From a virus, in the IMG/VR virus record IMGVR_UViG_3300018417_000005, positions 1-64,000 of that record: a stretch of DNA of 64,000 nt; one strand, 5' to 3'. The position numbers were made by a program, and so were the translations under genes. Each line of letters begins with the position of its first letter. Position 1 is the stretch's first letter. Shown here in pieces: positions 59,081 through 64,000 of this stretch. The notes below the pieces were generated by a model that worked only from the letters and a program-made list of their open reading frames with translations, ran no database searches and was not told the DNA's origin.

Positions 59081-60538
59081 ATGCGAAAGACTACCTTAGA
59101 AATCCGCGACGAAGTAAATGTTAAATTCGTTGGCCTGGATGTAACTACAAGAAGAAAAATATCCGACGCGGCAAAATACTTTTTGCCATACGCATATCAT
59201 ATGCCCGCGTACAAATTAGGCAGATGGGATGGCTGTGTAAGATTTTGCGATATAGGCGGCAGAACCTATATCAATTTATTAGAAAAACTTTTGCCTGTTG
59301 TAGCCGATGCTGGTTATGAAATCGAAATACAGGATAAGAGGCAGAACTGGAATTTTGAATTCCCTCTAATAACCGAAGAAGAATTTAAAGATATCGCCTG
59401 GCCAAAAGGACATACAGCAGAAGGCGAGCCAATCATATTAAGAGATTATCAAGTAGAGATAATCAACCGCTTTTTAGACAATCCTCAATGTTTACAAGAA
59501 ATAGCAACGGGCGCGGGCAAAACACTTATTACAGCCGCACTTAGTAAAATGGCTGAAAGGTACGGACGCACGATTGTTATTGTTCCCAATAAAGACTTAG
59601 TTGTACAAACAGAAAAAGACTACATAAACTTAGGTTTAGACGTAGGTGTTTTGTTTGGTGACAGAAAAGAATACACAAAGACGCACACGATTTGTACTTG
59701 GCAGAGCTTAAGTGTTTTAGAAAAGAAAACTAAAGCAGGAGATGCTCCTATTGATGTAAATGAATTTTTAGAAGACGTAGTTTGTGTAATGGTAGACGAG
59801 GTACACAAGGCTAAAGCAGATGTATTGCGCGACTTATTAGCAGGTGTCTTTGCTAACGTACCTATACGTTGGGGATTAACAGGTACAATTCCGAAAGACG
59901 AGCACGAAGCAGTTGCTTGTACATGTTGTATTGGACCTGTTATAGGAAATCTAAGCAGTAAAGAATTACAAGATATGGGAGTGCTAGCTGATTTGGATAT
60001 CGAAATGATACAGCTACAAGACGGTCCGATGGGATTTACTGGATACGCACAAGAACTAAAATGGTTGGTAACAGATCCTAAACGAGTAGAAGAAATTGGC
60101 AAAATGATTAACGGATTAAATGTAAACGGCAATACGCTAGTTCTAGTAGATAGACTTGCTACAGGCGAACTGTTAATTGAAAATAATCCAGACTGGGTGT
60201 TTGTTAGCGGAAGCATGAAGCAAACTTCTAGACAAAAAGAATACGATGATATTAGCGAAATGAACAATAAAACAATTGTTGCTACATATGGTGTTGCGGC
60301 AGTTGGATTGAACATTCCGAGAATTTTTAACCTGGTATTATTAGAGCCAGGCAAAAGTTTTGTTCGTGTAATACAAAGCATCGGGCGAGGTGTGCGTAAA
60401 GCATCGGACAAAGATTACTTGCGCGTAATTGACCTTACTAGTAACTTAAAATACAGTAAGAAACACGCAACAGTAAGAAAGAAATATTATACGGAACAGC
60501 AGTTTAGATATAATATAACAAAAGTGGAGTATAAATGA
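59081..60538 (+). CDS. uvsW: Helicase UvsW
   Basis: 485 aa (T4 UvsW is 587 or 503 depending on the start used). An N-terminal DNA-binding region (AYKLGRWDGCVRF) is followed by superfamily 2 helicase motifs: Q/I region RDYQVEIINRFL, Walker A ATGAGKTL, DEVH in MVDEVHKAKAD, GLTGTIP, and motif VI QSIGRGVRKA. It unwinds branched intermediates and R-loops, which shifts the phage to recombination-dependent replication. Own early promoter; ATGA overlap with the next gene. Confidence 0.95.
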   Translation: MRKTTLEIRDEVNVKFVGLDVTTRRKISDAAKYFLPYAYHMPAYKLGRWDGCVRFCDIGGRTYINLLEKLLPVVADAGYEIEIQDKRQNWNFEFPLITEEEFKDIAWPKGHTAEGEPIILRDYQVEIINRFLDNPQCLQEIATGAGKTLITAALSKMAERYGRTIVIVPNKDLVVQTEKDYINLGLDVGVLFGDRKEYTKTHTICTWQSLSVLEKKTKAGDAPIDVNEFLEDVVCVMVDEVHKAKADVLRDLLAGVFANVPIRWGLTGTIPKDEHEAVACTCCIGPVIGNLSSKELQDMGVLADLDIEMIQLQDGPMGFTGYAQELKWLVTDPKRVEEIGKMINGLNVNGNTLVLVDRLATGELLIENNPDWVFVSGSMKQTSRQKEYDDISEMNNKTIVATYGVAAVGLNIPRIFNLVLLEPGKSFVRVIQSIGRGVRKASDKDYLRVIDLTSNLKYSKKHATVRKKYYTEQQFRYNITKVEYK

Positions 60539-61032
60539 AAATTTTAACAGTAGAAAACGAAGTATACGATCTAGATTCAGTTCCGGACGAAATTGATGAT
60601 ATTAGATATTGTGTGTTTGATGCTAGCGACCCCGATTATATGGACTATTACTTTCTTCCTTTAATATTTTTAGAAAGTTTTTACGCGCCAGCTATATGCT
60701 TAACAATCGGAAATTACGATATAAAAATGCCAATGGACTGGAGCATTGTTATTACAGACGAAGACATGGGTGGCATAGAACTAATTCCGTTAGCAAGTCT
60801 AAATAACAGAGGTTTTGTAGCGCCAGTGTTTAACCCATTAAGAAATTCAATTCCTGTAGCGGCAGAGATACACATTACAAATATTTACAAAGATGTAAAG
60901 TGGTATTTTCCTAAATTAAAAAACGGGCATGTATTAACCATACCATTAGAAGACGGACCTGAACCTAAATGCGCTTTATTTGTAAAAGAAGCGAACAAAG
61001 TAAAAACTATAGAGTTTGGCGATTTGTTATGA
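60535..61032 (+). CDS. Conserved protein of unknown function after uvsW
   Basis: 165 aa. Segments DYYFLPLIFLESFYAPAICL, NRGFVAPVFNPLRNSIPVAA and VKWYFPKLKNGHVLTIPLED are, as I recall, conserved in marine T4-like phages in the replication region. The protein looks beta-rich. Overlaps both neighbours by 4 nt. No function assigned. Confidence 0.7.
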   Translation: MKILTVENEVYDLDSVPDEIDDIRYCVFDASDPDYMDYYFLPLIFLESFYAPAICLTIGNYDIKMPMDWSIVITDEDMGGIELIPLASLNNRGFVAPVFNPLRNSIPVAAEIHITNIYKDVKWYFPKLKNGHVLTIPLEDGPEPKCALFVKEANKVKTIEFGDLL

Positions 61033-61493
61033 CAACAATTCTAGTTTGCGGCCTTCCTGGCTCCGGTAAAACAACTTTATCAGAAGAATTACTATACGTA
61101 TTAGGTAATGCGGCTGACTGGTATAATGCTGATAAAATAAGAGAACAATTTAACGATTGGGATTTTAGCGATACCGGACGTAAACGGCAAATGGAAAGAA
61201 TGAAATCGCTATGTCAAAATAGTATACAACGAGACAGGATTGCCATAGCCGACTTCGTGTGCCCAACAAAAGAATTACGAGACGAGTTTAACGCAGATTT
61301 TGTAATATGGATGGACACAATCGATGAAGGCAGGTTTGAAGATACAAACAAGATTTTTGAAAGTCTTGACGTAACAGATTACAATGCTATAATAACAGAG
61401 CATGAATGGTGGACTGAATTATACACTAAGCAATGGGCACAAGAAATTGTGAGGAGGTTACGTGGCGAAGAAAGCACCCGCAATTCCGCTTAA
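61029..61493 (+). CDS. Adenylylsulfate-kinase-like P-loop kinase
   Basis: 154 aa from the ATG that overlaps the previous stop. The P-loop CGLPGSGKTT is at residues 7-16. NADKIREQFNDWDFSDTGRK then RQMERM resembles the D-x2-R...FS...R...R pattern of APS kinase (CysC), and IADFVCPTKELRDEF is in the place of the substrate region. APS kinase makes PAPS, the sulfate donor of sulfotransferases. A polynucleotide or other small-molecule kinase is the alternative. It overlaps the next gene by 32 nt. Confidence 0.7.
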   Translation: MTTILVCGLPGSGKTTLSEELLYVLGNAADWYNADKIREQFNDWDFSDTGRKRQMERMKSLCQNSIQRDRIAIADFVCPTKELRDEFNADFVIWMDTIDEGRFEDTNKIFESLDVTDYNAIITEHEWWTELYTKQWAQEIVRRLRGEESTRNSA

Positions 61494-61929
61494 AGAAGTA
61501 ATGGCCGCGATAGACAAGAAAGACAGAGGTTTCTACAATCGCTTAACCGACGAGCAAAAGAAGGCATTTAGTGCCTGGATGATGATGCGCTATACTAGTA
61601 GCGTACAGGGTAAAAATTCAGCTTACTACATTTATATGACTAATGAATTAGTAAACAGAGATTTTAGTGATATAAGCAAACATCCAGAACTACAGTGGCT
61701 TTTATTAAGTGCTTGTGGGTCAGGCAAAGTAGAATACCATCCGTATTTAAAACCACCTAATGCGCGTAAAAAGAAAGATAAAGTTTCAGAATTCTTATCA
61801 AACATTTATCCGCTATTAAAGGATGACGAAATAGCATTGATTATAAAATTGAACACAACAGACGAACTCAAAGAATTCGCTAAAACCCACGGTTACGAAG
61901 ATAAAGAAATAAAAGAGATCTTTAAATGA
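61462..61929 (+). CDS. gp62: Probable clamp-loader small subunit gp62 (marine type)
   Basis: 155 aa, GTG start after GAGGAGG. The sequence IPLKEVMAAIDKKDRGFYNR, LTDEQKKAFSAWMMMRY, TNELVNRDF and KHPELQWLLLSACGSGK matches what I recall as gp62 of marine T4-like phages, which is only weakly like T4 gp62. With gp44 it loads the sliding clamp gp45. gp44 and gp45 are not in the window. The start lies inside the preceding kinase gene by 32 nt. Confidence 0.58.
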   Translation: MAKKAPAIPLKEVMAAIDKKDRGFYNRLTDEQKKAFSAWMMMRYTSSVQGKNSAYYIYMTNELVNRDFSDISKHPELQWLLLSACGSGKVEYHPYLKPPNARKKKDKVSEFLSNIYPLLKDDEIALIIKLNTTDELKEFAKTHGYEDKEIKEIFK

Positions 61930-62044
61930 AAGACCAATATGGAAATATAATAAGTGCGTATGTTCCTAGAAAGATAAAACCGGCCAAACAGCGCAAGCCA
62001 CGAAATCCTAAAAGTAATCCATACGACGCGAGCGGCAGACGATG
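61926..62044 (+). CDS. Very small basic protein
   Basis: 39 aa. It starts at the ATGA overlap with the gp62-like gene and ends in an ATGA overlap with the next gene, which argues that it is translated. It is very basic (PRKIKPAKQRKPRNPKSNPY), likely to bind nucleic acid or to be a short linker peptide for coupling. No family recognised. Confidence 0.55.
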
Positions 62045-62725
62045 AGCGAAGAAGCTAACAAGTGTAAATGGTGCGATAAAAGTTTTAAAAACGAAAGCAC
62101 CTTGTCTGTTCATATGTGCGTTAAGAAACGTAGATACGCCGATAAAGACATGACGCATGTACGTCTGGGATACCGTGTATTTCAAATGTTTTACGAATTG
62201 AACACTGCCGCAACTAAGCCTAAAACATTTGAAGACTTTATACAGAGTTCGTATTATGAGGGCTTTGTAAAATTCGGACGTAGTTGTGTACGCAATGAAT
62301 ACCTTGCCCCAGAGAAATATGCTGAGTGGCTAATTAAGAATGGCAAGAAATTAAAAGACTGGTGCAAGGATGCCTTGTACGATGATTATTTGTTAGAGTA
62401 TGTTAAAAAAGAAAGTGGCATCCGTGCATTAGAACGTAATATTATGTATCTCGCAACATGGGGAGAAGAAAATGAATGTGCTTGGCAAAGTTATTTTACA
62501 AATGTTTCTCCATCACGTGCCGCGTACGATATACGCTCAGCAAAAATATCCCCTTGGTTACTGTACTTAAGTAATACAGGCGACGAGTTACTAGTGAGAT
62601 TTAGCGACGAACAAGTAAAGATGATAGAGCATATAATTGATTCTAACTTTTGGATGAAACTGTTCTCACAAAATAAAGAAGAAGTTAAAGAAGTTAAAGA
62701 AACATGCCAGATAGCAGGCATCTAA
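62042..62725 (+). CDS. Zinc-finger-like conserved protein
   Basis: 227 aa. An N-terminal finger with Cys8, Cys11, His24 and Cys26 (KCKWCDKSF...LSVHMC) is followed by a helical domain with FIQSSYYEGFVKFGRSCVRN and SPWLLYLSNTGDELLVRFSD. This type of protein recurs in the replication region of marine T4-like phages as I recall. DNA or RNA binding is inferred. ATGA overlap with the 39-aa gene. Confidence 0.7.
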   Translation: MSEEANKCKWCDKSFKNESTLSVHMCVKKRRYADKDMTHVRLGYRVFQMFYELNTAATKPKTFEDFIQSSYYEGFVKFGRSCVRNEYLAPEKYAEWLIKNGKKLKDWCKDALYDDYLLEYVKKESGIRALERNIMYLATWGEENECAWQSYFTNVSPSRAAYDIRSAKISPWLLYLSNTGDELLVRFSDEQVKMIEHIIDSNFWMKLFSQNKEEVKEVKETCQIAGI

Positions 62726-62733
62726 GGAGTAGT

Positions 62734-63402
62734 ATGAAAGTTAAATTAATTAGTTACAGCCAAACCCCCGCAGAAATAGAAGACGAATCCTTGTTAGATT
62801 TAATTGCGTATTGCGCAAGAGTAAGTAATCCTAGCAACCAAGATAACAAAGAAACAAACGAAAAACTTGTAAGTTATCTAGTAAAGCATAAGCACTGGTC
62901 ACCGTTAGAGATGGTTAGCGCATGTTTAGAGATTGAAACAACACGTGACATTGCTAGACAAATTTTACGTCATAGGAGTTTTAGTTTCCAGGAGTTTAGT
63001 CAACGTTACGCAGACCCAACAAAAGACTTAGATTTTGTATTGCGCGAAGCAAGGTTACAAGACGAATCAAACAGACAAAATTCGATTGATATTGAGAATG
63101 TTAATGATGAGCGTCACACTGAGTGGAGAGTTAGACAGTTACAAGTACTCGACTTAGTCAAAAAGAATTACAAATGGGCAATTGAAAATGATATTGCTAA
63201 AGAACAAGCAAGAGCTATATTGCCAGAAGGTAACACTGTTAGCAGAATGTATATGAATGGCACATTGCGAAGCTGGATTCACTATATTGAACTGCGTAGT
63301 GCAAACGGTACTCAAAAAGAACATATGGATATTGCTGTCGAGTGCGCAAAAGAAATTGCAAAAGTATTTCCAATGGCGTTCGAGTATGCAACTGCCAAAT
63401 AA
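62734..63402 (+). CDS. thyX: Flavin-dependent thymidylate synthase ThyX
   Basis: 222 aa. The ThyX motif RHRSFSFQEFSQR at residues 79-91 fits RHRx2Sx4SxR, and PEGNTVSRMYMNGTLRSWIH fits the dUMP/FAD-binding part. It methylates dUMP to dTMP using methylene-THF and FADH2. I choose the ATG at 62734 after AAGGAG. The host may lack or also use ThyX; the phage copy secures dTTP supply. Confidence 0.96.
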   Translation: MKVKLISYSQTPAEIEDESLLDLIAYCARVSNPSNQDNKETNEKLVSYLVKHKHWSPLEMVSACLEIETTRDIARQILRHRSFSFQEFSQRYADPTKDLDFVLREARLQDESNRQNSIDIENVNDERHTEWRVRQLQVLDLVKKNYKWAIENDIAKEQARAILPEGNTVSRMYMNGTLRSWIHYIELRSANGTQKEHMDIAVECAKEIAKVFPMAFEYATAK

Positions 63403-63610
63403 GATAAAGCAGGCTGAAAATAAGCTAGCAGGAAAGTGCCAATTTTGTGGCACTGATGATAGGCACACCGACGGCTGTCCCAATCAAGACCTAGAGCAAG
63501 AACTTCGGATACTAATGGCAGAAGCAATAAAAGAAGAGATTGACACAGCAATATTAGATAGTATACTAGAAGCAACAAAAGAAATTGCAGATAAGTTGTA
63601 TAAGAAATGA
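63386..63610 (+). CDS. Small Cys-rich protein
   Basis: 74 aa from the ATG at 63386, which overlaps the thyX end by 17 nt. CQFCGTDDRHTDGCP (Cys18, Cys21, His27, Cys31) may form a small zinc site, and the rest is an acidic helix. A longer frame upstream lies wholly inside thyX and is not accepted. ATGA overlap with the next gene. Function unknown. Confidence 0.58.
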   Translation: MQLPNKIKQAENKLAGKCQFCGTDDRHTDGCPNQDLEQELRILMAEAIKEEIDTAILDSILEATKEIADKLYKK

Positions 63611-64000
63611 AACCTAAAAGAATAATACTAGTAAGACACGGTGAATCCACTGGCAATGCTGACCCTATGGAATATCTGCATACACCCGATTATAAATTAC
63701 CCCTAACAGAACACGGGGTTGACCAAGCAGTAAACGCCGGTGTCGGCATTAAACACTTGATTAAAAACGAGACCTTACATGTTTACAAATCGCCTTGGTA
63801 CAGAGCTAGACAAACGTGGGACGGGTTAGCTGTTAATCTAGCTGATAACGCAATAAAAGTTGTCGAAGATCCGAGAATACGCGAGCAGGACTGGGGGCAT
63901 TTAAGGCACCCCGATGATGCTAAAGCAATGCGTGACATACGAAACGAATACGGTCCATTCTTTTACAGGATGGAAGACGGCGAATCCCCTGCAGATGTTT
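63607..64000 (+). CDS. Histidine phosphatase superfamily protein (3' cut by window edge)
   Basis: 131 residues are visible before the window ends. The catalytic ILVRHGES motif is at residues 7-14, followed by the typical LTEHGVDQA helix start and YKSPWYRARQT (the second conserved Arg region), then RIREQDWGHL. Phosphoglycerate-mutase-like phosphatases act on many small phosphoesters; the substrate is not known. ATGA overlap with the preceding gene. Confidence 0.9.
   Translation, partial: MKPKRIILVRHGESTGNADPMEYLHTPDYKLPLTEHGVDQAVNAGVGIKHLIKNETLHVYKSPWYRARQTWDGLAVNLADNAIKVVEDPRIREQDWGHLRHPDDAKAMRDIRNEYGPFFYRMEDGESPADV

Noticed and set aside
59620-60411. Minus-strand 263-aa open frame inside uvsW
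   Set aside because: uvsW has all helicase motifs on the plus strand. The antisense frame shows no domain and no start signal.
63257-63385. Upstream extension of the 74-aa Cys-rich gene
   Set aside because: The extra residues lie wholly within thyX in another frame; the ATG at 63386 gives a normal short overlap.
1-64000. tRNA genes, integrase, attachment site or lysogeny genes
   Set aside because: None was seen in the gaps, all of which are shorter than 300 nt; the gene set is that of a lytic T4-like phage.

Overview
The window is a stretch of a T4-like contractile-tailed phage genome. The core T4 genes are recognisable from their protein sequences: portal gp20, prohead core, protease gp21, scaffold gp22, major capsid gp23, neck gp13, sheath stabiliser gp15, sheath gp18, tube gp19, head completion gp4, terminase gp16/gp17, gp32, UvsX, UvsY, UvsW and dNMP kinase gp1. 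Several proteins (short gp23 of 379 aa, the UvsY type, a gp62-like protein, ThyX, many conserved proteins of unknown function) look like those of marine T4-like phages such as cyanophages and pelagiphages. No photosynthesis gene is present and the host cannot be read from the window. The DNA looks AT-rich, is almost entirely coding, and shows no tRNA gene or CRISPR array.

Layout. (1) 1-6.4 kb: head module, a partial upstream gene then gp20, a small protein, an acidic core protein, gp21, gp22 and gp23, closed by a terminator. (2) 6.4-34.2 kb: a very large adhesion and fibre island. It holds a 1081-aa fibre protein, a tandem array of NINE paralogous LamG/concanavalin-like lectin genes joined by ATGA overlaps, two large fibres with shared modules, further large virion-type proteins, and three small sulfotransferase-like genes. 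One of these, at 23.2 kb, sits between two perfect 50-bp copies of the 3' end of the fibre gene before it. (3) 34.2-38.7 kb: a minus-strand block with an unknown gene, a NUDIX hydrolase, gp15, an M15 peptidase and a conserved virion-type protein. (4) 38.8-42.6 kb: small genes, gp13, a minus-strand homing endonuclease and dNMP kinase. (5) 42.6-56 kb: sheath, two tube-fold proteins, gp4, small membrane/secreted genes, terminase and several probable internal head proteins. (6) 56-64 kb: replication, recombination and nucleotide genes from gp32 to a truncated histidine phosphatase.

Regulation can be read directly. Late units are headed by a T4-type late box, usually GATAAATA. Early/middle units are headed by TTGAC(A/T)-N16-TATAAT promoters, four found, all with a 16-bp spacer. 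At four genes the late box ends exactly 5 nt before the ATG, which predicts leaderless late mRNAs. Two core genes (gp1 and gp16) have no usable AUG and appear to start at ATT. Three rho-independent terminators are visible, two with the same 10-nt stem.

The most unusual features are the nine-gene lectin array, the repeat-flanked sulfotransferase cassette together with three more sulfotransferase-like genes and an APS-kinase-like gene in one window, the predicted leaderless late genes, and the ATT starts.
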